From UBA4408 sp002389785 (GTDB taxonomy: Bacteria; Bacteroidota; Bacteroidia; UBA4408): a stretch of 64,000 nt of DNA. Of the stretch, positions 1 to 7,116 are shown in pieces. Made by a program: the position numbers and the translations under genes. Numbering within the stretch: position 1 is the first letter of the stretch; each line of letters starts with the position of its first letter. Where the stretch lies: the NCBI GenBank assembly GCA_035438985.1, contig DAORJK010000012.1, positions 1-64,000 of the forward strand, written 5' to 3'. Below the pieces are notes generated by a model, which worked only from the letters and a program-made list of their open reading frames with translations, was not told where the DNA came from and made no database searches.

Positions 1-719
1 TTTTTTTGAAAATCGGCAGGGTTTAATTTTTTACTTTCACATTTGTTCGCGAATTCCTTAATATAAAAATTTACATCCATACCATGTTGTTCCAGCAAAT
101 ACCATATATCGTAAAAATCACGCGCCTGCATCCGTTGCATAACTGTACGCATTTTTTCAACTAACACTTCTTCCAAGGGGTAACATAAAATTTGATGTTC
201 TGTTAAATCAGAATAGCTAAGTATAACGGTTTGCATTACAGGTTTAAACTCTAGTTTTTCACTTCTTGAAATATCAACTTTCACTTTTTTATTATTGCCT
301 TGTCCCCCTAACGGGCCAATGTAACTGATGTAAAAATTGATACCGCCATCTTCATGCTCATTATTATCAAGGATTTCGAGACGAATATTTGCTTCCTCCA
401 AAACATACTCAAAGGTTTCTTTAAACCATGCAAAAATTTGTTCGTTTGTTGCTTGTGCTGAGCCTGCGCCGCCCTGAGTTTGTCGAAGGGGCGAAGCATC
501 GTTGTTTAACAAAGTAAAATCAAGGTCTTCCGAAAATCGGTAATCGTCAAAATATATTTTCTTTAAAACTGTGCCGCCTTTAAAAATAATCGTTTTAGAA
601 AGTTGCTCATGTTGTGCAACACTCTGCAATATCCATGAGAGCACATAGTCTTTTTCTATCTGCTGGTCACGAACACCTGCTTCACGTGCTTTCTGTTGTA
701 TTTCGCCTGGTTTAATCAT
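1..719 (-). CDS. abiEii: AbiEii-type nucleotidyltransferase toxin (3' end beyond window)
   Basis: Toxin of a type IV (AbiE) toxin-antitoxin pair; the family consists of nucleotidyltransferase-fold proteins that arrest growth during phage infection. I translated the reading frame by hand: it starts MIKPGEIQQKAREAG, has the nucleotidyltransferase signature FKGGTVLKK then FSEDLDFTLL (GG...G plus a D-x-D-like acidic pair), a later VKVDISRSE strand, and LEEVLVEKMRT with ARDFYDIWYL, which is typical of this family. The start ATG (719-717) overlaps the antitoxin stop as ATGA, implying translational coupling. The gene runs off the left edge, so its C-terminus is unseen. About 15 residues (around ASPLRQTQGGAGSAQ) are encoded by a GC-rich palindromic repeat inserted in frame, so activity is uncertain. 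Confidence 0.85.
   Translation of the reverse strand, partial: MIKPGEIQQKAREAGVRDQQIEKDYVLSWILQSVAQHEQLSKTIIFKGGTVLKKIYFDDYRFSEDLDFTLLNNDASPLRQTQGGAGSAQATNEQIFAWFKETFEYVLEEANIRLEILDNNEHEDGGINFYISYIGPLGGQGNNKKVKVDISRSEKLEFKPVMQTVILSYSDLTEHQILCYPLEEVLVEKMRTVMQRMQARDFYDIWYLLEQHGMDVNFYIKEFANKCESKKLNPADFQK
451..494. repeat. GC-rich palindromic repeat inserted in frame in abiEii
   Basis: A 44-bp stretch that is about two-thirds G+C inside an AT-rich gene. On the coding strand it reads CTTCGACAAACTCAGG followed by GGCTCAGCACAAGC. It resembles a dispersed repeat (arms like CTTCGACAAGCTCAG) that I recall from many environmental bacterial genomes. It keeps the reading frame and adds about 15 residues just after the conserved FSEDLDFTLL motif. 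The family assignment is from memory. Confidence 0.6.
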
Positions 720-1537
720 GTATAAATGGCAGACTTAATTGTTTCTGTTTCTAAATTTTGCTGAATGCTCCATTTACTAATCATTTTTCCGGATTTCGGC
801 AATTCAGTATCTAGTAAAACATAAGAAGCCGTTTTCGCTTTTTGTAATTTCTCTGTGATGTTATTATTTATTTCCAGTAGCTCTAATAAAAACCCAAGTC
901 GTTTAATAACCGCCTGAGATTTGAATTTTTGTGTGTAATCAAGCAGCGTGTCAAATTTTATTTTTTCTTTCGAAATATAAATTGCCCTTGCTACTTCAAC
1001 AATTCCGCCTGCGTAATCAGGTTTAAACAAACAATCAACGATTGTTTTTTCAAGATCAGAGCATTGTACCTTATTAAAATTATCTATCCATATTTTTTTT
1101 GCTCCAAAAAAATGACTCTCATTATGATATATAAATTGAAAAGATACGTTTTTGATTTTAATTACTGATGGCCTCATTTGTTTTGAAACAACAATCTGTT
1201 CCTTCAAAGACGGTTGTGTTATGAGGTTATGAATTTGTAAAGCAGAATAGTAACCAATATAATATTGAGCATTATTTACTAAGTTTCCGGCTATTAAATG
1301 CCAGTCGGGCATAAAGTTTTCGGCATTAGCTTCGTATGGTATTATGTAATAAATTCCATTTTTCAATCTCATCAGAAGTCCGCGTTTTGTCATGTCGCTA
1401 AGTAACTCCCGAAGAGTGCTTTCCTTTGAATCAGGCATTGCATCGAAAGCTTCGCTATAGTCAAAGCAAGCCTTATTCAGCCCATTGAAATAGGATAGAA
1501 GTTCGTTAGATTGCGTTGATATATACTTATTTTTCAT
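716..1537 (-). CDS. abiEi: AbiEi-type antitoxin / transcriptional regulator
   Basis: Antitoxin partner of the AbiEii toxin. In this family an N-terminal winged helix binds promoter palindromes and represses the operon, while the C-terminal part neutralises the toxin. The 273-residue protein has a helix-rich start (residues 15-65, with the ELLSDMTKRGLLMRLKNGIYYI wing-like stretch), then the typical WHLIAGNLV...YYIGYYSALQIHNL block at about 80-105 and the SDLEKTIVDCLFKPDYAGG block at about 160-180, a hallmark of AbiEi proteins. It lies directly upstream of the toxin with a 4-bp overlap. Two large palindromes precede it and are the likely autoregulatory sites. Alternatively it could be a stand-alone regulator, but the adjacent toxin argues against this. 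Confidence 0.85.
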   Translation of the reverse strand: MKNKYISTQSNELLSYFNGLNKACFDYSEAFDAMPDSKESTLRELLSDMTKRGLLMRLKNGIYYIIPYEANAENFMPDWHLIAGNLVNNAQYYIGYYSALQIHNLITQPSLKEQIVVSKQMRPSVIKIKNVSFQFIYHNESHFFGAKKIWIDNFNKVQCSDLEKTIVDCLFKPDYAGGIVEVARAIYISKEKIKFDTLLDYTQKFKSQAVIKRLGFLLELLEINNNITEKLQKAKTASYVLLDTELPKSGKMISKWSIQQNLETETIKSAIYT

Positions 1538-1546
1538 AGTCTATAA

Positions 1547-1563
1547 GTCAGGTTAAACCTGAC
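1547..1563. promoter_or_regulatory. Palindromic operator A upstream of abiEi
   Basis: Perfect odd palindrome GTCAGGTTAAACCTGAC (8-bp arms around one base), ending about 10 bp upstream of the abiEi start codon. AbiEi antitoxins are known to bind inverted repeats in their own promoters, so this is a likely operator. Confidence 0.6.
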
Positions 1564-1631
1564 CACAATGATACGAAAGATTATTTAATATAGCCTGATT
1601 TATCTAAAAATTATGTTTTATAGTTATATAA

Positions 1632-1646
1632 TCAGGATAAACCTGA
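1632..1646. promoter_or_regulatory. Palindromic operator B upstream of abiEi
   Basis: TCAGGATAAACCTGA, a second copy of the operator core with one arm mismatch. Its TCAGG begins exactly 84 bp from that of operator A, about eight helical turns, so both would face the same side of the DNA. Similar ATGATACGA/ATACGATAC flanks follow both copies. Confidence 0.55.
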
Positions 1647-1823
1647 CTAATACGATACATAACATAATTACTAGGGGGCGGTGGCTAAAAATGGCTCTTT
1701 TGATTTTATTTCATGCTAACATTGGCTATAACAGTGAAATATCCGCATGATTTCCTGTAAGACCTGATTTCATTCCTTTGTCCGAATTGAAACTTCTCTC
1801 AAAACTATTTTTTTTCAAATTAC

Positions 1824-1834
1824 CCTAATTTAGG
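1824..1834. promoter_or_regulatory. Palindrome CCTAATTTAGG near -33 of porin operon
   Basis: Perfect 11-bp odd palindrome CCTAATTTAGG with CTAA/TTAG half-sites, just upstream of the putative -33 TTG. TTAG/CTAA half-sites are the kind used by DtxR/MntR-type metalloregulators; this assignment is inferred. Confidence 0.35.
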
Positions 1835-1836
1835 TA

Positions 1837-1866
1837 TTGCTTTTCAAAAGTTTGGAAGTACATTTG
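1837..1866 (+). promoter_or_regulatory. Candidate Bacteroidota promoter for porin operon
   Basis: TTG at 1837-1839, a 19-bp spacer, then TACATTTG at 1859-1866. This fits the Bacteroidota consensus of TTG-N19-21-TAnnTTTG and predicts transcription starting near 1873, about 39 bp before the ATG at 1912. Confidence 0.55.
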
Positions 1867-1878
1867 TCGCATTATTTA

Positions 1879-1893
1879 TATTTAGTCTAAATA
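1879..1893. promoter_or_regulatory. Palindromic operator TATTTAGTCTAAATA
   Basis: Perfect 15-bp odd palindrome lying just downstream of the predicted transcription start and 18 bp before the porin ATG, where a repressor would block elongation. TTAG/CTAA half-sites suggest a DtxR/MntR-like iron or manganese regulator. The palindrome is seen; the regulator is inferred. Confidence 0.5.
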
Positions 1894-1911
1894 AACATTG
1901 TGCGAAATAAA

Positions 1912-3135
1912 ATGAAAAAATTACTCTACAACTTATTTTTAATTGCCTGTATATCAATTACAATTAATAGTTCAGCTCAAGTATTAACTAAGGAAGATTC
2001 TTTGAATGCCGGACTCGTTGCTAAGGATGTAAGTACCTTAATTGGAGGTTATGGTGAAGCTGCTTATCGCAACGATATTGATCGTAAAAATGCTAGTATT
2101 AATTTAACCCGAAACGTTATTTTTATCGGACATAAATTTAATAACCGCATAAGTTTTTTTTCGGAAACAGAAATAGAAGATGCTAAAATTGAAGGCGGTG
2201 AAGCCGGTGGTGAAATTTCATTAGAGCAAGCATTTATAAAGTTTAATATCAACCGCAATAATTACATCGCTGCCGGTTTGTTTATTCCGCGTATTGGTAC
2301 CATCAATGAAAATCACTTACCTACCACTTTTAATACGGTTGTTCGTCCGCGTCTTGAAACTAAATTAATTCCTTCCACCTGGCGCGAACTTGGACTTTCC
2401 ATTTATGGAACCATACCAGCCATTAGCGGATTAAATTATTCGGCTGCATTGATGAACGGGCTTAATTCGGCAAATTTTGAAGGCGGAAATGGAATAAGAT
2501 CGGGAAGATTTGAAGGTAAGGATGCCTCTGCCTCCAATTTGGCGTTAACCGGTGCTTTGTTATACTATGTAGGAAGTTTTAGAATTCAGGTTTCCGGCTA
2601 TTACGGTGGTTCTGCCGGATTAAGTCCGCGTGAAGCTGATAGTTTGCGACTTAATTCAGGCGCATTTGGAACACCGGTAGCTATGGAAGAAGCCAATATT
2701 CAGTTTCGAAAATCGGGATTCTATGCCTCTGCCCTTTTTGCTGCCATTCAAATTCCGGATGCCGAAGCACTAAATATTGCCTATGCTAAAAATGTTCCTG
2801 CTGCCATGATGGGGTATTATGCAGAAGCCGGTTATAATTTGTTGGAAAAAACAAAATACAAAAACAAAAAACTCATCAGTTTTGTGCGTTATGAAAACTT
2901 CGATTTAAATTCGGCGCTACCTACGAATGCTATCGAAAACGATCAGTACAAACAAAGTTATCTGTTTGCCGGCTTAGCGTTTTTACCTCTTCCGGGTGTG
3001 ATTGTGAAAGCTGATTTTGAATATCAAACTACCGGTGAACCTAACCCTGCCTTAGTAATTAATCCTAGTCCGGTTGCACCAAAATATTTAACCAACCGAA
3101 GTTTTGTTAATTTAGGAATCGGATATAGTTTTTAA
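1912..3135 (+). CDS. Outer-membrane beta-barrel porin-like protein
   Basis: Predicted outer-membrane channel of about 407 residues. It begins with a signal peptide (MKKLLYNLFLIACISITINSSAQ), followed by alternating amphipathic strands rich in aromatic and glycine residues, and ends in a terminal Phe (LGIGYSF), the classical outer-membrane barrel ending. It looks most like phosphate-selective porin O/P-like or carbohydrate-porin-like proteins, without a solute-specific motif. I chose ATG 1912 over the in-frame GTG at 1900 because it gives a standard signal peptide. It heads a tight four-gene cluster with a Rieske lipoprotein, an imelysin and a di-haem oxidoreductase, which suggests it passes iron or a redox substrate. 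The substrate is unknown. Confidence 0.7.
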   Translation: MKKLLYNLFLIACISITINSSAQVLTKEDSLNAGLVAKDVSTLIGGYGEAAYRNDIDRKNASINLTRNVIFIGHKFNNRISFFSETEIEDAKIEGGEAGGEISLEQAFIKFNINRNNYIAAGLFIPRIGTINENHLPTTFNTVVRPRLETKLIPSTWRELGLSIYGTIPAISGLNYSAALMNGLNSANFEGGNGIRSGRFEGKDASASNLALTGALLYYVGSFRIQVSGYYGGSAGLSPREADSLRLNSGAFGTPVAMEEANIQFRKSGFYASALFAAIQIPDAEALNIAYAKNVPAAMMGYYAEAGYNLLEKTKYKNKKLISFVRYENFDLNSALPTNAIENDQYKQSYLFAGLAFLPLPGVIVKADFEYQTTGEPNPALVINPSPVAPKYLTNRSFVNLGIGYSF

Positions 3136-3156
3136 ATCTACTTTAACTTTTGCGAC

Positions 3157-3579
3157 ATGAACCGACGAAAATTTATTGAACAAACTTGCCTCGCTTGCAT
3201 GGCTACAACCGCTGGAATTAGTCTATTTGGAATAGGTGCATGCAACACAACTCAAGTTCTAAAAACCAGTAGTACCAACGGAAATGTATTAATTGACAAG
3301 GCAAGTTTTTTAGCCGAAAAAGAAGCAAAACTAATCAGAGTTGCTGATCTCGAACACGATATCTTAGTGCTTAAAGAAGGCGATTCATTTAGCGCTATTT
3401 ATTTGCAATGCACACATCAAAATAATCCTGTTAATTATACAGGTAGCGGAATTGTATGCAATGCACATGGAAGCCAATTTGGACTCAACGGTGAAGTTAA
3501 AACCGGTCCTGCCTCTATACCCTTAAAAAAAATCCCCATTAGCCATCAAAATAATCAACTCTCACTAACCATAAAATGA
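3157..3579 (+). CDS. Rieske [2Fe-2S] lipoprotein
   Basis: Small (140-residue) envelope electron-transfer protein. Rieske ligands are visible as C85-T-H87 and C101-N-A-H104 (CTH...CNAH), followed by the usual GSQFGLNGEV strand. The N-terminus combines a Tat-like MNRRKF start with a lipobox ending at Cys29 (GIGAC), so it is probably folded in the cytoplasm, exported by Tat and lipid-anchored. Its stop overlaps the next start by 4 bp (ATGA), giving translational coupling with the imelysin gene. It is unlike the long bc1/b6f Rieske proteins and no cytochrome b is nearby, so it probably serves the neighbouring iron/di-haem proteins. Confidence 0.85.
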   Translation: MNRRKFIEQTCLACMATTAGISLFGIGACNTTQVLKTSSTNGNVLIDKASFLAEKEAKLIRVADLEHDILVLKEGDSFSAIYLQCTHQNNPVNYTGSGIVCNAHGSQFGLNGEVKTGPASIPLKKIPISHQNNQLSLTIK

Positions 3580-4640
3580 AACTAAAATTTGCACCCCTAG
3601 CGACCGCGCTTCTTCTTTTACATCTATCTTGCCGAAAGGCTGAAACAAGTGAACAAACGCAAACCAACATTCCTGAAGTACTGACTGAATTTTCGTACAA
3701 AGTAGCTTATGCCACTTATAGCGACTTGGAACAAAAATCAAGTCAACTACATAGTAAAGTAATGTCCTTTAATAGCTCAAACACCAGCAGCGATTTAGAG
3801 GCTTGCAAGCAGCTTTGGAAAGATACCCGAGCAGCTTGGGAACAAAGTGAAGCCTTTTTATTTGGTCCTGTTGCCACTGATGACATTGATCCTGCAATTG
3901 ATGATTGGCCTGTAAACCAACAAGATTTGGATTCCTTATTGGCGAGTAATCAAGTGTTTAGTCAAGGCTTTTTAGATAGTACACAAACTACATTAAAGGG
4001 TTTTCACCCAATGGAATATTTATTATTTGGAGCCAATGGTTCCAAAACTCCGGGCGATTTTACTGTACGCGAACACGATTATTTAGTTGCTTTAGCAGAT
4101 TATATTAAACGCTTAACCACTAAATTGCGAAAAACCTGGGAACCTCTTGAACCGGGCAATTACCTGGTTCAATTTACACAAGCAGGAAACAGCGGAAACA
4201 TTTATGCAAGTAAACGTGCTGCGGTTGAAGAACTCGTAAATGCTATGATCGGTATTTGTGAAGAAGTTGCTGATGGAAAAATTCAAGAACCATTGGCTGC
4301 ACAAGATCCCAAGTTGGAAGAATCTCAATTTAGCAAGAATTCCATCACCGATTTTAGAAACAATATCATCAGTGTTCAAAATGCCTATAATGGTAACTAT
4401 GTTGAAAACGGAATTGGATTGAATAACTGGGTAAATCAAAACAACATTTCGCTAGACACCAAAGTGCAACAAAAAATTGTGAATGCGATTAATTCTTTTG
4501 ACTTAATTACCCTACCTTTTGGCGAAGCAATTATCACGCAACAAAATCAATTAGGTACTGTACAGCATGCTTTACGCGATTTAAAAACGGTTCTTGAAGA
4601 TGAATTGTTACCCTTCGTTCAACAAACTATAACTGAATAA
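3576..4640 (+). CDS. Imelysin family (M75) iron-related lipoprotein
   Basis: 354-residue imelysin-like protein; the family (EfeO M75 domain, IrpA, ICMP) is envelope-located and linked to iron uptake rather than proteolysis. The diagnostic GxHxxE motif is seen as GFHPMEYLLFG (residues 142-152, H144 and E147), with a second typical block WKDTRAAWEQSEAFLFGP at 81-98. The protein starts with a signal peptide and lipobox (LHLSC, Cys19), so it is a lipoprotein. It overlaps the Rieske gene by 4 bp and is followed 17 bp later by a di-haem oxidoreductase. This neighbourhood of imelysin, DUF1111 protein and porin fits iron acquisition. It lacks the cupredoxin domain of EfeO. Confidence 0.85.
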   Translation: MKLKFAPLATALLLLHLSCRKAETSEQTQTNIPEVLTEFSYKVAYATYSDLEQKSSQLHSKVMSFNSSNTSSDLEACKQLWKDTRAAWEQSEAFLFGPVATDDIDPAIDDWPVNQQDLDSLLASNQVFSQGFLDSTQTTLKGFHPMEYLLFGANGSKTPGDFTVREHDYLVALADYIKRLTTKLRKTWEPLEPGNYLVQFTQAGNSGNIYASKRAAVEELVNAMIGICEEVADGKIQEPLAAQDPKLEESQFSKNSITDFRNNIISVQNAYNGNYVENGIGLNNWVNQNNISLDTKVQQKIVNAINSFDLITLPFGEAIITQQNQLGTVQHALRDLKTVLEDELLPFVQQTITE

Positions 4641-4657
4641 TTACCAAAAGAATAACC

Positions 4658-6049
4658 ATGCTTCAGGTAATGCAACTAAAAGTTAAGTATTGGATAGGCG
4701 TTTTATTAGTCGTAAGTTTTGTGGTGGGATGCCGCAAGTACAATGAATTTAGTGAAGATGAATTGGATAAGCGCTATGCCGGAGGTAGCAATACAGTATT
4801 TGATGAATCGGGAGGAGCCTTTGCGCATCCTTTTCAAGGATTAAGTGAACACGATATGGAAGTGCACGAAATAGGTGATGCACATTTTGAAGCTTCATTT
4901 GTTACTGCGCCATCTTTTATCCGTCCGGGCCTTGGTCCCATTTACAACAACGTATCATGCGCTAGCTGTCATATTGCTGATGGTCGAGGTAAACCTGCTT
5001 CACCGGGTCAACCCTTGCTATCGATGTTATTTCGAATTAGTATTCCCGGCGAAGGACCTCATGGCGAACCCAAGTCTGCTCCCGGTTTTGGAGGACAATT
5101 GCAAACAGCGTCTGTGGTTGGTAAACCAAGCGAAGGCACCATAGACATTACTTATTCTGAAGAACTCGTAACTTTAGCAGGTGGAGAAGTTGTAAGTTTA
5201 CGACGTCCTACCTACTCCTTGCAAAATACCTATATTCCTGCCCCTGCCGGGCTATTGCTTTCACCCAGAGTAGCACCACCGGTATTTGGACTAGGATTGT
5301 TACAAGCCATTTCTGATGAAACTTTACTTAGCTGGGCCGATGAAATGGATGCAAATGGTGATGGCATTAGTGGGAAAGTGAATTATGTTTGGAACATTCC
5401 TAAGAACCAAACCACCATTGGGCGATTTGGTTGGAAAGCTGGTGCACCTGATTTGCTGCAACAAACTGCCGGCGCTTATTCGGAAGATATGGGTATTACC
5501 AATTCCTTGTTTCCGGCTGAAAGTAGTTTTGGTCAATCACAATACGATAATTTGCAAGATGAAACCGAAGTAAACGACAGTATATTAAATGCAGTAGTAT
5601 TTTATACACGCACCTTGAGTGTTCCGGCACGTCGCATGGTTACAGATGCCGGCAATTTATGGGGTGAAAAATTGTTTAGTAAGGCCGGTTGTGATAAATG
5701 CCACAAACCCATGGTGCGTACCGAAATAAATATGGCATTTCCTAGTGTTTCCGGACAGTTAATTTTCCCCTATACCGATTTATTGTTGCATGATATGGGA
5801 GCTGATTTAGCCGATTATCGCCCCGACTTTAAAGCGAATGGTTACGAATGGCGAACAGCTCCTTTGTGGGGAATTGGTTTGACAAAGCAAGTAAATGGTC
5901 ATTCAAATTTTTTACACGATGGTAGAGCACGAAATATTATGGAAGCAATCTTATGGCATGGTGGAGAAGCCAGTGCCTCGAGAGATTACGTGAAACAACT
6001 AGCTAAAAACGACCGTGAAGCCCTATTGTCATTTCTTAATTCTTTATAA
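4658..6049 (+). CDS. Di-haem oxidoreductase (DHOR/DUF1111) lipoprotein
   Basis: 463-residue c-type cytochrome of the di-haem oxidoreductase family, distantly related to MauG/cytochrome c peroxidases. Two haem motifs are visible: CASCH (101-105) and CDKCH (345-349). The family signature region between them includes FGLGLLQAI and DANGDGISG, a calcium-binding-like loop, and the C-terminal FLHDGRARNIMEAILWHGGEA motif is present in full. The N-terminus is a signal peptide with lipobox VVGC (Cys25); ATG 4670 is an equally possible start. As the last gene of the porin-Rieske-imelysin cluster it probably oxidises or reduces iron or a ligand in the periplasm, with the Rieske protein as partner. That role is inferred. 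Confidence 0.85.
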   Translation: MLQVMQLKVKYWIGVLLVVSFVVGCRKYNEFSEDELDKRYAGGSNTVFDESGGAFAHPFQGLSEHDMEVHEIGDAHFEASFVTAPSFIRPGLGPIYNNVSCASCHIADGRGKPASPGQPLLSMLFRISIPGEGPHGEPKSAPGFGGQLQTASVVGKPSEGTIDITYSEELVTLAGGEVVSLRRPTYSLQNTYIPAPAGLLLSPRVAPPVFGLGLLQAISDETLLSWADEMDANGDGISGKVNYVWNIPKNQTTIGRFGWKAGAPDLLQQTAGAYSEDMGITNSLFPAESSFGQSQYDNLQDETEVNDSILNAVVFYTRTLSVPARRMVTDAGNLWGEKLFSKAGCDKCHKPMVRTEINMAFPSVSGQLIFPYTDLLLHDMGADLADYRPDFKANGYEWRTAPLWGIGLTKQVNGHSNFLHDGRARNIMEAILWHGGEASASRDYVKQLAKNDREALLSFLNSL

Positions 6050-6114
6050 GAATTTCAATTTGTTTCATTCAACTAAATGCTATTAATTTCATTTGTGTTT
6101 ACAATTTAGTAGAT

Positions 6115-6948
6115 TTGAAAAGAAAAATTTTCGAACTTATACTATTCTTATTATCCTGCATCGTGAAAACTATTTCAAAAAATTCCTTTCTACTTATTTG
6201 GTCAATAATATTCCTCACGACTTCTTGCCAAGTTGAAAAACGTAGATATTCAGATGGATATTATATCAATCGAAACAATAAAAAAATAGACAACCATAAG
6301 CAGCTTACACAAAAAAGTTCGACTGAAAAACTTTTAGATGGAAGTGAATTAACTAATAATCAAGTTGAACCGGTGCTTTCTGCTGGTTTGAACGATGAAC
6401 CCATTTTAGCTTTAAAATCAGAAATCTTATTCGATAAAAACAATAAATACGCTGGAAAATGCGATATCATCACATTAAAATCGGGTGAAAAAATAGAAGC
6501 AATTATACTTGATATTGCCGGTAATGATGTTAAGTATAAAAACTGCAACAACCAAAATGGCCCAACATTACTGGTAGAAAGAAGCAATGTTGCAACTATC
6601 ACTTATGCGAATGAATCAAAAAATAGTAAACAAGAAGCAACTCCAACTCCTAAAAAGGAAGAAACCGATTATGTAAAGGAAAATCCTAAAACGGAAAGCA
6701 ATAATGCCTCCAATGAAAAACCATTAAAAATGGAATGGTTAGGCTTTTTTGGATTTCTATCTTCGCTAACCGGTTTATTGGTTGCAGGTATACCTTTAGG
6801 CAGCCTTGCTATGATATTCGGAATAATAAGCCTGGTTAAAATTCAAAAACATCCTGAAAAATTTAAACAAAAAAGAGGCTTTGCCATTGCTGCTCTAATT
6901 ATTGGCCTAATTGCCTTTGTTGGTGGAATCATATTTCTTATAATATAA
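6115..6948 (+). CDS. Putative lipoprotein with C-terminal DUF4190-like membrane domain
   Basis: 277-residue protein of unknown function. It appears to start at TTG 6115. A hydrophobic N-terminus ends at a possible lipobox (LTTSC, about residue 38). Residues 90-160 form a small beta-rich domain (SGEKIEAIILDIAGNDVKYK) like those in many Bacteroidota lipoproteins, where a residue string is read as 'translate this property into a nearby constant'. A charged linker follows (EATPTPKKEETDYVKENPK). The C-terminus has two membrane helices around a KRGFAIAALIIGLIAF segment, typical of DUF4190. There is no close operon partner: 65 bp follow the DHOR gene and 168 bp precede yidC. Confidence 0.55.
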   Translation: MKRKIFELILFLLSCIVKTISKNSFLLIWSIIFLTTSCQVEKRRYSDGYYINRNNKKIDNHKQLTQKSSTEKLLDGSELTNNQVEPVLSAGLNDEPILALKSEILFDKNNKYAGKCDIITLKSGEKIEAIILDIAGNDVKYKNCNNQNGPTLLVERSNVATITYANESKNSKQEATPTPKKEETDYVKENPKTESNNASNEKPLKMEWLGFFGFLSSLTGLLVAGIPLGSLAMIFGIISLVKIQKHPEKFKQKRGFAIAALIIGLIAFVGGIIFLII

Positions 6949-6989
6949 GAACTTATCCTTAACCCATCAAAGCAAATTTCAGCTGCCAT

Positions 6990-7010
6990 AGCAGATATCA
7001 GGTATCTGCT
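6990..7010. repeat. Short hairpin upstream of yidC
   Basis: AGCAGATA and TATCTGCT form an 8-bp stem with a 5-base loop. No T-run follows, so it is not a clear terminator. Role unknown. Confidence 0.4.
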
Positions 7011-7086
7011 GTTGAATTGTTAACATTCACTTTGATTTTTGTGTTTTTCTGTAAAAAAGTCATAGTTAACTGCTCATAAAATAATA

Positions 7087-7094
7087 TATCTTTG
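7087..7094 (+). promoter_or_regulatory. Candidate -7 element for yidC
   Basis: TATCTTTG matches the Bacteroidota -7 consensus TAnnTTTG, 22 bp before the yidC ATG. No good -33 TTG lies at the usual spacing. Confidence 0.4.
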
Positions 7095-7116
7095 CGCCCT
7101 TAATTTTTAACGTGAA

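Larger units (their letters stand above)
1538..1911. other. Divergent intergenic region between abiE and porin locus
   Basis: About 374 bp without a gene. It holds two palindromes near the abiE start (1547-1563 and 1632-1646) and, at the other end, a candidate promoter plus two TTAG/CTAA palindromes for the porin locus. The middle (about 1660-1820) shows nothing I recognise apart from a short G-run at 1674-1678. Confidence 0.7.

Noticed and set aside
308..499. A 63-residue leftward reading frame
   Set aside because: It lies out of frame inside abiEii; its PFDKLRAAQAQHKQQ stretch comes only from the repeat insertion.
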